DNA of 55,610 nt from Calditrichota bacterium (GCA_013151735.1 JAADHR010000193.1:1-55610); one strand, 5' to 3'; shown: positions 1-9,234, counted from the first letter of the stretch. Numbers and translations: made by a program. The notes: generated by a model not told the origin, from the letters alone.

Positions 1-2174
1 ACAACCGAATCCCGACTTCCGGACGCCACAAATCGGGGGCCGTTTGAGAAGGGAATGGTATGGCCCCCTTGCTGAACGTTTGCCAGCAGACTGGTTTGGG
101 CATCGAAGTAGAACGTAACGGTCGGCGTTACCACCTTTAAGAATCGGCCTTCTTTTCTTACATGAGGCATTTGTCCGCCCGTATGAAAAACGCGGGCCAC
201 CACCTTAGCAGCAGGTGTCCATTTCCAGGACCAGGTGTTCAGCAGGCGACTGTTGGCATCAAACGCCCGGAGCAGCAGTCCATCAGCCTGACGCCAATGA
301 GCCGGCAGGGGAATGTGCACCCTGCCTTTTTCGTGCGGCGGGAGGTCGGGCCCGCTGAAACTCCCGGAGGCCAGCACAAGGTGCCCGGCACTCTGGTCAG
401 GCGGATCGAAAAAGCGCAGCAATTCCCACTCGAATCGGCATCGATTGAGATTCGTAAAATCAAAACGATTTTCAACCGGGAGATCGCCGGTAAAATCGCT
501 CGGCAAGGGGTTTGCCGTTTCGATGAAAACGGGACTCCAGATTTCCCGGATCGTGTAAAAACTGGCCTCTTTTTCGTGGAACGGTCCCAAAATCCCGTCC
601 GGCGCGTGGTTACCGTCCGTATCAATGAAACAATTCTTGTCCGTGCGCACCACCCCTTCGTCCGCAAACACCCAGAGGAACATCCCCCCAAAATGGGGAT
701 GGGGATACAAAAGTTTCCAGTAATCGTCCAGTCCGGCCCCAAGTCCTCCATCGTACAAACCGTGCAGAATTTCCGTCGGCAGCACCAGCGTGGAATCCTT
801 CAGTTCCTTCTGTAACCGGGCATAGCTCGGGTAATGATGGGCATCCACCCGGTTAAACAGCGCCCCCGGGTGTAAAACCGTCCGATGCTGCAAGTCGTAC
901 CGGGCAAACTCACCATCCAGATTGGGATTCCACCCGCCTTCATTTCCATTGTCCCAGAAAAGAATGCTGGGATGATTGACATCCCGTTTGAGCATTTCTG
1001 CCAGCAGTTTTTTCCCGACCGCTGTTGCGTACGGGGGCCGCTGCCACCCACCCAATTCGTCCAGAACGTACAGGCCCAGTTCGTCACACTGATCCAAAAA
1101 ATAGCTGTCCGGGGGGTAATGAGACATGCGTACGGCATTCATGTTCATCTGTTTGATTGTCAAAATGTCCTTGCGGCACCGATTGCGATTCAAGGCCCGC
1201 CCAGTGGTCGGCCAAAAACTGTGGCGGCTGCATCCCTTCAACACGATGCGCTTCCCGTTGAGAAAGAGTCCTTTCCCCGGGCGCACGGTGAAAGTGCGAA
1301 ATCCAAACCGCTTCCGGACGGTGTGAAGCACTGTTTTTCCGCGCTGCAAGCGAAACTCCACCCAGTAAAGATGAGGTGTTTCAGCGGTCCAGTTTTTTTG
1401 CCCGGTGACCTGTGTTTCCAACAGAACGGACGTCTTCCCTGTCCCGAGGAACGTCGCAAAGGATTTTCCCAGAGGGGACCCGTCCATACGGAAGATCAGT
1501 GCCGTGACGCGGTCGTGTGGTGCGGCTCCGTTCAGCGTTACCCGGGCGCGAAACAGTCCATCGGCGCGGGCGTCAATGGCCGTCCAGTCAATGAAGGCTT
1601 GCGGTACAGCCTCCAGATACACCGGTCGGTAGATGCCTCCAAACACCCAGTAATCAGCGCGGCGCTCCGCCAGTTCAACCGTGGAATCGGCAGACACCTT
1701 GCTAACCAAAACCTGCAGAAAGTTTTTCCGATCAAAGTGAACCCAAGGGGTAATTTCGTAGCGGAATCGGTAAAATCCCCCCCGGTGAACGGGCCCGGCC
1801 AATTGTCCGTTGATACGCACCTCGGTGTCCGTCATAACTCCTTCAAACACAATGAAAATTCGCTTTTGCTTCCATTGCGCCGACACCGTAAAATAGGTTC
1901 GGTAAAATCCTTTCTCACGGGATTTTGGGTGATCGTGACCGTAGTTGTAGGCGCCAAAGCCCTGCAGCTCCCAGTTGGACGGAACCGGAATGGTGGTCCA
2001 TTCGTTTGCCTGGCGGCCTCCCGTCACTTTGAATTGCCAAAGGACGGTATCGTCACTCCCGCGACCGGAAAGATAGTGAATTTCCGTTTCCGGATTGGAG
2101 GCAGCCAAGAGGGATCCGACAAAACAAACGATGATGAAGATAAGACCCAAAACTGATGTACTTTTTCTTTCCAT
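1..2174 (-). CDS. Secreted glycoside hydrolase family 2 (beta-galactosidase-like), 3'-truncated by window edge
   Basis: The minus-strand frame opens with ATG at 2172-2174 and stays open to base 1, giving about 724 codons with the C-terminus outside the window. Residues 1-25 form a Sec signal peptide (ERKSTSVLGLIFIIVCFVGS core). A jelly-roll sugar-binding domain follows (VPSNWELQGFGAYNYG around residue 65), then the immunoglobulin-like domain and the TIM barrel. The family acid/base Glu is E412 in the motif WDNGNEGGWN, and the likely nucleophile is E468 in LPTEILHG. The family hydrolyses beta-galactosides, beta-glucuronides or beta-mannosides in the periplasm or outside the cell, and the exact substrate cannot be read here. 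The RBS is AGAGG six bases before the ATG. It faces away from the neighbouring lipoprotein across 455 bp of repeats, so it is probably transcribed alone. Confidence 0.9.
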   Translation of the reverse strand, partial: MERKSTSVLGLIFIIVCFVGSLLAASNPETEIHYLSGRGSDDTVLWQFKVTGGRQANEWTTIPVPSNWELQGFGAYNYGHDHPKSREKGFYRTYFTVSAQWKQKRIFIVFEGVMTDTEVRINGQLAGPVHRGGFYRFRYEITPWVHFDRKNFLQVLVSKVSADSTVELAERRADYWVFGGIYRPVYLEAVPQAFIDWTAIDARADGLFRARVTLNGAAPHDRVTALIFRMDGSPLGKSFATFLGTGKTSVLLETQVTGQKNWTAETPHLYWVEFRLQRGKTVLHTVRKRFGFRTFTVRPGKGLFLNGKRIVLKGCSRHSFWPTTGRALNRNRCRKDILTIKQMNMNAVRMSHYPPDSYFLDQCDELGLYVLDELGGWQRPPYATAVGKKLLAEMLKRDVNHPSILFWDNGNEGGWNPNLDGEFARYDLQHRTVLHPGALFNRVDAHHYPSYARLQKELKDSTLVLPTEILHGLYDGGLGAGLDDYWKLLYPHPHFGGMFLWVFADEGVVRTDKNCFIDTDGNHAPDGILGPFHEKEASFYTIREIWSPVFIETANPLPSDFTGDLPVENRFDFTNLNRCRFEWELLRFFDPPDQSAGHLVLASGSFSGPDLPPHEKGRVHIPLPAHWRQADGLLLRAFDANSRLLNTWSWKWTPAAKVVARVFHTGGQMPHVRKEGRFLKVVTPTVTFYFDAQTSLLANVQQGGHTIPFSNGPRFVASGSRDSV

Positions 2175-2629
2175 GGAAACCTCTTTCCCGTATTTTTTTC
2201 CACAAATTCACAGATTTTTTGTCGATCTAAATCGATCCTCCAAACCAAAAAATTACAAGCGGAACAACGAAACAAAACCACTCCATCGGTAGCAGTCTGT
2301 AAGGAGATTGCTTCACTCGCTTCGCTCGTTCGCAATGACAGTCTTTGTAACCTTTTTAGGCTCTACTGAAATTTTTGTAGGTGGTATATTAATAAAATAT
2401 CTGACCACTCCGATTTTCCCTTTTCCTGTCTTCGCGAGTACGCCGTAGGCGTACGCGGCGATCTCCTTAGAGATTACACGCCTGAGGCACATTTCTAACG
2501 TCACCCGCCTGAGATGCACGGCGAAGCAATCCCATTAGCAACAATCTACTTGGAGATTGTTCCATCATTCACTCCTCACCTCTTGCAATTGCGAGGCCTT
2601 GTTTTTATCTCGTGCACTTGTAATTTTAC
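2175..2629. other. Gene-free spacer filled with dispersed palindromic repeats
   Basis: This 455-bp gap holds no credible gene. Bases 2306-2314 (GATTGCTTC) pair with 2523-2531 (GAAGCAATC), bounding an element of about 226 bp. Inside it are the phrase CTTCGCTCGTTCGCAATGAC near 2319 and a perfect hairpin TACGCC-GTA-GGCGTA at 2439-2453. A further hairpin, ACAATCT-ACTTGG-AGATTGT, lies at 2541-2560. These have the look of 'CATTGCGAGCGAAGC'-type dispersed repeats common in many bacterial genomes. No clear promoter boxes for the GH2 gene were found. Confidence 0.6.
2303..2533. repeat. Dispersed repeat-like element with 9-bp terminal inverted repeats
   Basis: Ends GATTGCTTC (2306-2314) and GAAGCAATC (2523-2531) are perfect inverted copies. 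The interior carries the TACGCC/GGCGTA hairpin. It has no coding capacity. The nature as a multicopy element is inferred, because only one copy is in this window. Confidence 0.45.
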
Positions 2630-4561
2630 TCAATTCGGATTTTTCAGATAATAGAAATGCCCATCTTCAGCGCCCACCAACAGATCCGGCACACCATTTT
2701 TGTCCCAATCCACGATGGTGGGACAGGTAGAATGCCCGGCCAGGCGCTGATCGGAAAGCGTTCCGCGATTTTCAAACACAAATTCGCCCGGTTTCTCGGC
2801 CACATTTTTGTAGAAATCCACATTGCGGCTGTTGATTAGTAAATCCAGACGCCCGTCCCGGTCCCAATCCACAAGCGTGAATTTACGGCGCCCGCTGTGC
2901 CCGGCCTTTCGTGCATTCAAGCGCAGGAGTTTCTTTTTGTCTCCTTCTTTCAGGTAAAAAATCCGCTTTCCCGGCAATAAGACCAAATTTCCGTTCTTCC
3001 GGGTTCGTTCGAAAAAGCTTAAGTAGCCTTCGGTGTCCAGCATGACCAGATCAACCAGACCATCGTGGTTTAAATCGACGGCAAACGGGGTGGTACGCCA
3101 CTGCGTTACCAAATGGTGATCTTTGGGATTCCACCAATTCCAGGCCGGTTTGGGCGGTTTTCCCGTCCAATCACCCACGATGGGACGCGCTGCTTCCAAC
3201 TTGGGTTTCTGTCGGGTTCCCCGATTCCGGTACCAGACCACTTTTCCCCAGATGGAATTAACCACAATGTCGGGCAGGCCATCTCCGTCCCAATCCGCCA
3301 CTACGGGAACCGTGTACCCCCATTTGGCCTCTGCCGGTCCCTGAATGGAACCATTTTTTCCCGCTCGAATCCGAATGACGCTCCCATTCGCCCGGAGGTA
3401 ACGCGGTGCCGCCCATCGGGGTGGATCGCCACCGTCCAGATTTTCAATAAACCCCAGGTAACCCGCTGTATTGCCGCAGATGAGGTCCTCGTCACCGTCA
3501 CCGTCCCAATCAACGCTGAAGGGGGTGGCCAGTGCACCAAATTTTAAAAAGCGGGCTTTCTGCCGAAAAAACCGGGGCGGCAAGAATTGAGGCTGTCCAT
3601 CCACCACCTTTCCTGTATTTTCAATGAGCGCCACGCGCCCGTCCTCCTGCCCGACCACCAGGTCTACATCCCCGTCTTTGTCCCAATCGACCGCCACGGG
3701 GACAATCATTTCCAGGTCCATGTGAATCGGCTTCCCCTGAAAGGTCAGCAGTTGTCCTTTTGCGTAACGGGGATGCCGACGGTCACCCACGTTCTCAAAA
3801 TAGGTAAACTGGTCTAAAAATTCTCCACAAATCAGGTCCAGATCGCCGTCGCCATCGAAATCGGCCAGATTGGGAGACGGCATGCCGTACACATCGACGG
3901 GTTTTCCGCCGGCAAAAATCTGCTGTGGATCGCCGTATCTGGGTTTTGCGTCCGTGCCTTTGTTCTCAATCCAGAACACAAAACCGTGCAGCGGGCCGTT
4001 GCGCCACCGTCCCTGCGCATCGAAGGCGTTATCCCAGCCGTAATCCCCCCAGAAGCCCTCGCCCACGATTAAATCCAGATCGCCATCGCCGTCGTAGTCG
4101 GCATATTTCCAGTCTTTCTCCCGTACCCTTCCATCCAACAATTTTGATTTGGGGTAAATTTTTTTTCGCTTTGAGAAAAGCGTTTTCCTGTAATCAACGA
4201 GCTCCTCCCCGGGCAGGAGAAGTCGAACCATCCCTTTGACAAAGGACGGTCGAATGTTGCTCAAGCCGTCAGCCAATCGTTTCTCCGATTCAAAAACCGG
4301 GAATTTTTTATTCCCCTGTTTATTTTCGAAGAAATAAATACCGTTGTACGGTTTATCCCGGCAGGAGACCAGCAGGTCCATGTCCCCGTCACCGTCGTAA
4401 TCCATGGGAAGGGGCTGTGCCCAGAGCCCGGCTCCGAGATCCACTACCAGTCCGGGATGGTTGTAGGGAAGACGCTGAAAGGTTTGTTTTTTGGGGTGAG
4501 ACGCACAGGCCGCAATTAGGGACAAAAATAGCAACACGGGAACTAGACGAATTTTTACCAC
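2630..4561 (-). CDS. VCBS/FG-GAP repeat lipoprotein
   Basis: This 643-residue protein starts with a lipoprotein signal (LSLIAAC, Cys about residue 19) and should be anchored to an outer or inner membrane leaflet facing the periplasm or exterior. It contains about nine Asp-rich loops of the form DxDGDGDxDL (for example YDGDGDMDLLV, YDGDGDLDLIVG, WDGDGDEDLICG, WDRDGRLDLLI) spaced roughly 55-70 residues apart. That is the signature of VCBS/FG-GAP calcium-binding beta-propeller blades. Such proteins usually bind ligands or surfaces, and no catalytic motif is visible. It follows the polyferredoxin gene by 269 bp of repeats, so co-transcription is doubtful. The function is unknown beyond the fold. 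Confidence 0.85.
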   Translation of the reverse strand: MVKIRLVPVLLFLSLIAACASHPKKQTFQRLPYNHPGLVVDLGAGLWAQPLPMDYDGDGDMDLLVSCRDKPYNGIYFFENKQGNKKFPVFESEKRLADGLSNIRPSFVKGMVRLLLPGEELVDYRKTLFSKRKKIYPKSKLLDGRVREKDWKYADYDGDGDLDLIVGEGFWGDYGWDNAFDAQGRWRNGPLHGFVFWIENKGTDAKPRYGDPQQIFAGGKPVDVYGMPSPNLADFDGDGDLDLICGEFLDQFTYFENVGDRRHPRYAKGQLLTFQGKPIHMDLEMIVPVAVDWDKDGDVDLVVGQEDGRVALIENTGKVVDGQPQFLPPRFFRQKARFLKFGALATPFSVDWDGDGDEDLICGNTAGYLGFIENLDGGDPPRWAAPRYLRANGSVIRIRAGKNGSIQGPAEAKWGYTVPVVADWDGDGLPDIVVNSIWGKVVWYRNRGTRQKPKLEAARPIVGDWTGKPPKPAWNWWNPKDHHLVTQWRTTPFAVDLNHDGLVDLVMLDTEGYLSFFERTRKNGNLVLLPGKRIFYLKEGDKKKLLRLNARKAGHSGRRKFTLVDWDRDGRLDLLINSRNVDFYKNVAEKPGEFVFENRGTLSDQRLAGHSTCPTIVDWDKNGVPDLLVGAEDGHFYYLKNPN

Positions 4562-4754
4562 GAACCCATCCTCCTGTCTTTTTTAAGTGAAACGCTAACG
4601 TTTGCGCCTGTTAATTTTTGCCATCCGATTATGGATTTTTCCCCCGGTTGTCTCGATACGTCCCCCAGTCTTCGGCTCCGCTCAGGCAGCAACCGGCCAC
4701 CCGACGACTGGTTTTCGCTTCGCAACGTAGCTAAGAAGCCTCACCCACCTGCCA

Positions 4755-4779
4755 GGTGCCTGAGCCTGTCGAAGGCACC
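4755..4779. repeat. Short palindromic dispersed repeat
   Basis: GGTGCCT and AGGCACC flank GAGCCTGTCGA, forming a 7-bp stem. The phrase CCTGAGCCTGTCGAAGG is a widely scattered intergenic repeat type in many bacteria. Just before it, 4650-4725 (TCTCGATACG, TTCGGCTCCGCTC) resembles a second dispersed repeat. No gene lies in 4562-4830. Confidence 0.5.
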
Positions 4780-4830
4780 GGGACGAGAGCCAAAACAACG
4801 CCTCTTCAAATGCGAGCGACTGTCCCCTCG

Positions 4831-6366
4831 CTAAATCTCCTCCCTCTCCGCTCCGTCGGCCGTGAGGAAAATGCCCGGCGTACCTTCCACGGGACATTTC
4901 GTGACGCAAATGCCGCAGCCAATGCACAAATCCTCTTTAACGTACGGGAATTTGACCCGCTTGAGCGTTCCCTCTGCCGTGACAAAATTGCCTTCCCGAA
5001 ATACAATCGCTTTCTCCGGTGTGGGACAATGTTCCTGGCACACCATGCAGTTGTCACCCGAATTCCAGGGGATACACCGATCGTGGTCAAAGAAGGCTGT
5101 TCCGATCCGGGTTTTCTGTTTGGTTGCCAGATCCAGTAGTTGAATCGCATGGGTCGGACACACCTCGCCGCAGAGATTGCAGGTAAACTCACAGTACCCT
5201 TCTCGTGGGTTGCCAATGGGCGACCAGATTCCCTCCAGCCCCATTTCCAGCCAGGCCGGCTGCAGCAATCCGCCTGTGGTGGAACAAATGCGAACGCACG
5301 CCTGGCACCGAATGCACTGTTCCAGAAAAACGTCTTCCGGCAAGGCCCCCGGCGGACGGACGTGATCTCCCCGGACGTCCCGGTTCACCAGATCAATCTT
5401 AAAAAGTCCCGCCGCCAGAACCCCGCTTCCCAGCGACTGCAAGAACCGCCGTCGCGAAAAATCGATTTTGGACGGCTTGGGATCTTTGAGATTAAACCGG
5501 TACGTGACGGCCTGAGTGGGACAGGTGGAAACACACTCCAGGGAATCAATGCATTCCACCTTGGAAAAATCCACAAAATTGTCCTCGATGGCATTCATTC
5601 GGCAGTCCGCCGGACAAATTTTACACGAGACGCAACCTTCTTCATCCACCGTTCGTTCCAGAATGCGAAATTTGGAAAAGAGTCCCAAGAGCGCCCCGAG
5701 CGGACACACATTTCGGCACCAGAAGCGTTTGGAGATCAAATTTAAAAGGAGAATCCCTAAAAAGAAAAGAAAAATGGGAATGCCTTGAGCAACAAAATGA
5801 AGGTTTACCGGCAAGAGCCAACTTTCCAAAAATTCATGAATGCTCATCAGGGCCGGTTGAAGGAAGGCAATCGGCCAAAGCCAGCCGAAAACCGATTCCG
5901 TTAAAACCGCCAGCATGGGATAAAGGGTTGTGGCAAAGGTGCGATTGGTTAACGCCAGGGGATCAAAAAACCAGGCAAACTGGACGGAAAAGAGGGCCAT
6001 AACCACAAGCAACGCCAGAATCCCAAATTTAAGCCAGCGAAACGTCGTGGCATCGCGCCGGAGTTTTCGTTTCCGTTTGATAAAAAGATCGGCAAAATCA
6101 ATTAAAGCTCCCAGCGGGCAAATCCAGCCGCAGAAGAAACGACCCAGAAAAATCGTTAAAAAAAGCAAAACCCCGGCCGGAATCATTCCGGCGTAGAGTC
6201 GATGGGAAGAGAGAAATGTAAGCAGCGCCGTAAGAGGACTCCACTGAAGAAAAAATTCAGAAGGCACGACCGGTTTATACGGAAAAACGGCCTGAAAAAA
6301 AAGAAACAGGAAAAAGAGAAAGAAGAGAATCTGAAAAAGAATTCGAATCCTATATAGAAATTTCAT
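4831..6366 (-). CDS. Membrane polyferredoxin, NapH/NapG-like fusion with internal twin-arginine motif
   Basis: This 511-residue iron-sulfur electron carrier has two parts. Residues 1-230 have about five membrane segments and two NapH/NosR-type motifs (FFCGWICPLGA near 79 and FWCRNVCPLGA near 216). Residues 240-290 and 340-500 carry several CxxCxxCxxxCP-type 4Fe-4S clusters, including CVSCKICPADC, CIRCQACVRIC, CNLCGEVCP, CMVCQEHCP and CIGCGICVTKCP. Between them, DFSRRRFLQSLGSGVLAAG at 302-320 is a textbook Tat motif, as found at the N-terminus of NapG. The protein thus resembles NapH fused to NapG and should move electrons between the quinone pool and a periplasmic partner. It follows the DUF362 gene by 24 bp, so the two are probably one operon. 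The physiological electron acceptor is not in the window. Confidence 0.85.
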   Translation of the reverse strand: MKFLYRIRILFQILFFLFFLFLFFQAVFPYKPVVPSEFFLQWSPLTALLTFLSSHRLYAGMIPAGVLLFLTIFLGRFFCGWICPLGALIDFADLFIKRKRKLRRDATTFRWLKFGILALLVVMALFSVQFAWFFDPLALTNRTFATTLYPMLAVLTESVFGWLWPIAFLQPALMSIHEFLESWLLPVNLHFVAQGIPIFLFFLGILLLNLISKRFWCRNVCPLGALLGLFSKFRILERTVDEEGCVSCKICPADCRMNAIEDNFVDFSKVECIDSLECVSTCPTQAVTYRFNLKDPKPSKIDFSRRRFLQSLGSGVLAAGLFKIDLVNRDVRGDHVRPPGALPEDVFLEQCIRCQACVRICSTTGGLLQPAWLEMGLEGIWSPIGNPREGYCEFTCNLCGEVCPTHAIQLLDLATKQKTRIGTAFFDHDRCIPWNSGDNCMVCQEHCPTPEKAIVFREGNFVTAEGTLKRVKFPYVKEDLCIGCGICVTKCPVEGTPGIFLTADGAEREEI

Positions 6367-6390
6367 TTAGGGCGCCCGTTCCGATTTGCT

Positions 6391-7311
6391 CTAAACCCGG
6401 TGGATAGTGATTTTTTTAAGATCCATCTCGCCCAACCCTCTCTTGTGAGCATCCACCAGAAAACCAAGTTTAGTCGGATCGAGCCCGAAGAGGGATGCAC
6501 CAAAGGCATCCACGGCGACCATATCTGTCCCGCCAACAACGGTATGAATCCATTTGACGTCATTTAAATTCCCGCCCTGAGGGCCGTTCCGGAGCAGCAA
6601 TCGGGTTGCGTCCAGAATGGTAAGCTGCGGATGAAGAACAGAGGCAATATCCACAATCTTTTGGTCAAAATGGCGGTGAATTTTCCCGCGGTCATTTCCC
6701 AAATAGCCCATGAGATTCTTTATCCCAAGCGTAACCTGTGAAAGGCTATGGTGTTTGGCTGTGGGAACGTTGATCAGCACATCAGCATCCAGAACATCCT
6801 TGTAGATTTTCCAGGAGTGCAGGCGTTCCCCATTCGGAATTTTCACCGAAACATAGTTGCGCTTGTAGGGGAAATAAACCTCTGCTCCCGCCTTTTTGGC
6901 CGCCTCGGCTACCCCGCTGTGTTCGTAGCTCCGCTTGGCCTCGTTACAGGTCCGGTCAAAAACGCGCACCTTTTTGGCACCCGCTTTGAAACAAAGTTTA
7001 ACCACCTCAGCCACCACCTCAGGATTTGTATTGGCTCCCTGAGCCGGTGTTCGATCCCAGCTCATATTGGGTTTGACCACCACCACATCACCCTTGTGAA
7101 CAAACCGGCTCATTCCGCCCAGTCCGGTCACGACCCGGTCAACCAAATCGGCCGCTGTCCCATTGCGGGCTACGAACAAATCCGGTGTCGGCTGGTAGGG
7201 CCGTTCAGACAAACGATAACGGGATCGAGACGGCAAAACAGGCGGAATAAAAACAAGCAGTCCCAATTGGCTGCTAAGTGACAGAAAATCTCTGCGCGAT
7301 ACTTTCTTCAT
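6391..7311 (-). CDS. Tat-exported DUF362 family protein
   Basis: This 306-residue protein begins with a Tat signal (KKVSRRDFLSLSSQLGLLVF) and a processing region near residue 30. The body matches the DUF362 family, with VVVKPNMSWD near 77, VRVFDRTCNEAKRSYEHSG near 135, NVPTAKHHSLSQVTLGIKN near 190 and GGTDMVAVDAFGA near 270. The family often sits next to ferredoxin genes, but its reaction is not established. Here it is the first gene before the membrane polyferredoxin, and both carry twin-arginine motifs, so they may act together in a periplasmic redox step (inference). Cys residues are scarce, so it probably carries no cluster of its own. Confidence 0.85.
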   Translation of the reverse strand: MKKVSRRDFLSLSSQLGLLVFIPPVLPSRSRYRLSERPYQPTPDLFVARNGTAADLVDRVVTGLGGMSRFVHKGDVVVVKPNMSWDRTPAQGANTNPEVVAEVVKLCFKAGAKKVRVFDRTCNEAKRSYEHSGVAEAAKKAGAEVYFPYKRNYVSVKIPNGERLHSWKIYKDVLDADVLINVPTAKHHSLSQVTLGIKNLMGYLGNDRGKIHRHFDQKIVDIASVLHPQLTILDATRLLLRNGPQGGNLNDVKWIHTVVGGTDMVAVDAFGASLFGLDPTKLGFLVDAHKRGLGEMDLKKITIHRV

Positions 7312-7432
7312 TGGATCATCCCTAAAGTTGAAAGAAAAGTTGAAAGGATTTTTTTATTGAATAATTTACGCAAAAAAGGATCAAAATAGCAAGATGTTTT
7401 TTGGGCCTTAAGCGGGAGTTTGACACGACGTT

Positions 7433-8254
7433 TTATCGGGCATGCAGATGAAAGATTCTCTGGAGTCCATCTCCCAACAGATTAATACTGACCACAAGGG
7501 AGACAATGGCCAGACCGGGGAAAAATGACATCCACCAGCCGTCCAGGAGAAAATCTTTGCCCTCAGCAATCATGTTTCCCCAACTGGGTGTTGGGGGCTG
7601 TACCCCCAGCCCGATAAAACTCAAAGTACTTTCAACCAGGACAATAATACCCACTTTCATGGTGGCCGCCACCAGAACGGGGGTCAGGCTATTAAATAAA
7701 ACATGCCGAAAAAATATCTTCCATCTGGGGATATTCAGCAAAAAAGCAGCCTCAACAAAAGGCGCTTTTTTAATCGAAAGCACCTCTGCCCGAACCAGGC
7801 GGGAGATTCCCATCCAGCTGGTTCCGCTCAGCAATAAAATGAGCAAAACCAAATTATTCCCCCAAAAGGACGCCACAAAAATGTACAGAAAAATAATTGG
7901 GATGGACAGCATAAAATCAACGATGCGCATAAGAACAAAATCGATTTGGTGTCCGAAGAATCCTGCCACCCCTCCATAGAATGTTCCCCAAACGGTAGCC
8001 AGGAATACGACAATCAGTGCAATGGTTACAGAAATTCGACTCCCGTACAACACCCGGGTCAAGATATCGCGCCCAAACTGGTCGGTGCCCATGGGATGCT
8101 GCCAGGAAGGTGCCTGAAGCTGCACCTGCGGGCGCATGTCGATTTCATTCGGGCGATAGGGCGTTAAAACAGGGGCAAACACGGTCACCAGTAGAAAGAT
8201 ACCAACCAGTGTACCTCCAATTCGAACTTCCCAATTCTTGAGGAGCCGTTTCAT
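7433..8254 (-). CDS. ABC transporter permease, DppC/OppC type
   Basis: This 273-residue inner-membrane permease belongs to the dipeptide/oligopeptide/nickel transporter class. The OppC N-terminal region is present (RPNEIDMRPQVQLQAPSWQH, MGTDQFGRDILTRVLYGSR), followed by five to six membrane helices and the EAA loop region (VEAAFLLNIPRWKIFFRHVL). Its start overlaps the stop of the upstream dppB-type gene by four bases (ATGA), which implies translational coupling. No binding protein or ATPase gene lies in the window, so the rest of the transporter is encoded elsewhere and the substrate is unknown. Confidence 0.9.
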   Translation of the reverse strand: MKRLLKNWEVRIGGTLVGIFLLVTVFAPVLTPYRPNEIDMRPQVQLQAPSWQHPMGTDQFGRDILTRVLYGSRISVTIALIVVFLATVWGTFYGGVAGFFGHQIDFVLMRIVDFMLSIPIIFLYIFVASFWGNNLVLLILLLSGTSWMGISRLVRAEVLSIKKAPFVEAAFLLNIPRWKIFFRHVLFNSLTPVLVAATMKVGIIVLVESTLSFIGLGVQPPTPSWGNMIAEGKDFLLDGWWMSFFPGLAIVSLVVSINLLGDGLQRIFHLHAR

Positions 8255-9234
8255 CGATCATAATTTCCTGTGTATCGTATTCTGGGATCAACCAGTGGAT
8301 ACAGCACATCGGAGAATAAATTACCCAGAATCACGAGAATGGCAACCAACGTCGTATTAGCGAGAATAACCGGATAGTCCCGGGTGAGAACCGCGTGAAA
8401 CGTGAGCCAGCCCATACCCGGCCATGAAAAAAGGTATTCCACCACCAGAGAACCGCCCAGTAAAAATGGAAATCCAAGACCAATAAGTGTAACAACAGGA
8501 AGAAGGGTGTTTTTCAAAGCGTACTTAAAGAAAATCTTTCGGGATGGAATGCCCAACAGGCGGCTCTGCGAAATGAAATCCTTTTGTAAGATTCCAAGCA
8601 TATTTCCGCGGACAAAACGGGTGGTGTATGCGGCAGACCCCAAGGCAAGAACAAGCACGGGCAACACCAAATGGTGGAGCAAATCAAGCAAATAGGAGAG
8701 AAACGGGGCATGATGCATTCCCACAGTTGCTGTTTGACCGGTAGGGAATAAATGCCATTTTATGGAGAACAGAAGAATGGCCATTAAACCGAGCCAGAAT
8801 TCTGGAATACCGAAAAGCGTCAGAGACACAAGATTAATGAAATGCCCTAACCTTTGGTGATAGTTGATCGCCGCCAGAACACCAAAGAATATCCCCAACA
8901 TCAGCTCCAGTAAAAAGGCCGATACGGTCAATACCAGTGTTGCCGGAATAGCATCTTTTAAAACATCTGTCACGGGTCGCTGCTGGGAAAAAGAATAACC
9001 AAAATCTCCCGTCAGAAAATTTTTTAGCCAGTGAACATATTGGATGGGGAGGGAGTCATCCGCGCCAATATTCTTTTGAATGGTTGCGATGGTTTCAGGA
9101 GACAGGCGAGGGTCCGTTAAATAATCCACGGGCGAACCCGGCACCAGATGGATGATCAAGAACGTAAATGTCAGAACAGCCAGAAGAAGAACAATAGAAT
9201 GAGCGATTCGCTTCAATATAATAGAAATTAACAT
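8251..9234 (-). CDS. ABC transporter permease, DppB/OppB type
   Basis: This 327-residue permease pairs with the downstream DppC-type protein. Typical DppB features are the first helix followed by LVPGSPVDYLTDPRLSPE near 31, ADDSLPIQYVHWLKNFLTGD near 58 (a region recognised in the OppB family) and the EAA motif region SRLLGIPSRKIFFKYALKNT near 226. About six membrane segments are visible. The gene is first of the two-gene unit. The 9235-9401 upstream gap shows no clear promoter boxes and only small inverted repeats. Confidence 0.9.
   Translation of the reverse strand: MLISIILKRIAHSIVLLLAVLTFTFLIIHLVPGSPVDYLTDPRLSPETIATIQKNIGADDSLPIQYVHWLKNFLTGDFGYSFSQQRPVTDVLKDAIPATLVLTVSAFLLELMLGIFFGVLAAINYHQRLGHFINLVSLTLFGIPEFWLGLMAILLFSIKWHLFPTGQTATVGMHHAPFLSYLLDLLHHLVLPVLVLALGSAAYTTRFVRGNMLGILQKDFISQSRLLGIPSRKIFFKYALKNTLLPVVTLIGLGFPFLLGGSLVVEYLFSWPGMGWLTFHAVLTRDYPVILANTTLVAILVILGNLFSDVLYPLVDPRIRYTGNYDR

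Noticed and set aside
885-2156. A 423-residue open frame on the plus strand
   Set aside because: It is a shadow of the GH2 gene, whose minus-strand frame encodes coherent family motifs and a signal peptide. The plus translation shows no family features.
2313-2519. A 68-residue minus-strand frame in the first spacer
   Set aside because: It is composed of repeat sequence and lacks a ribosome site.
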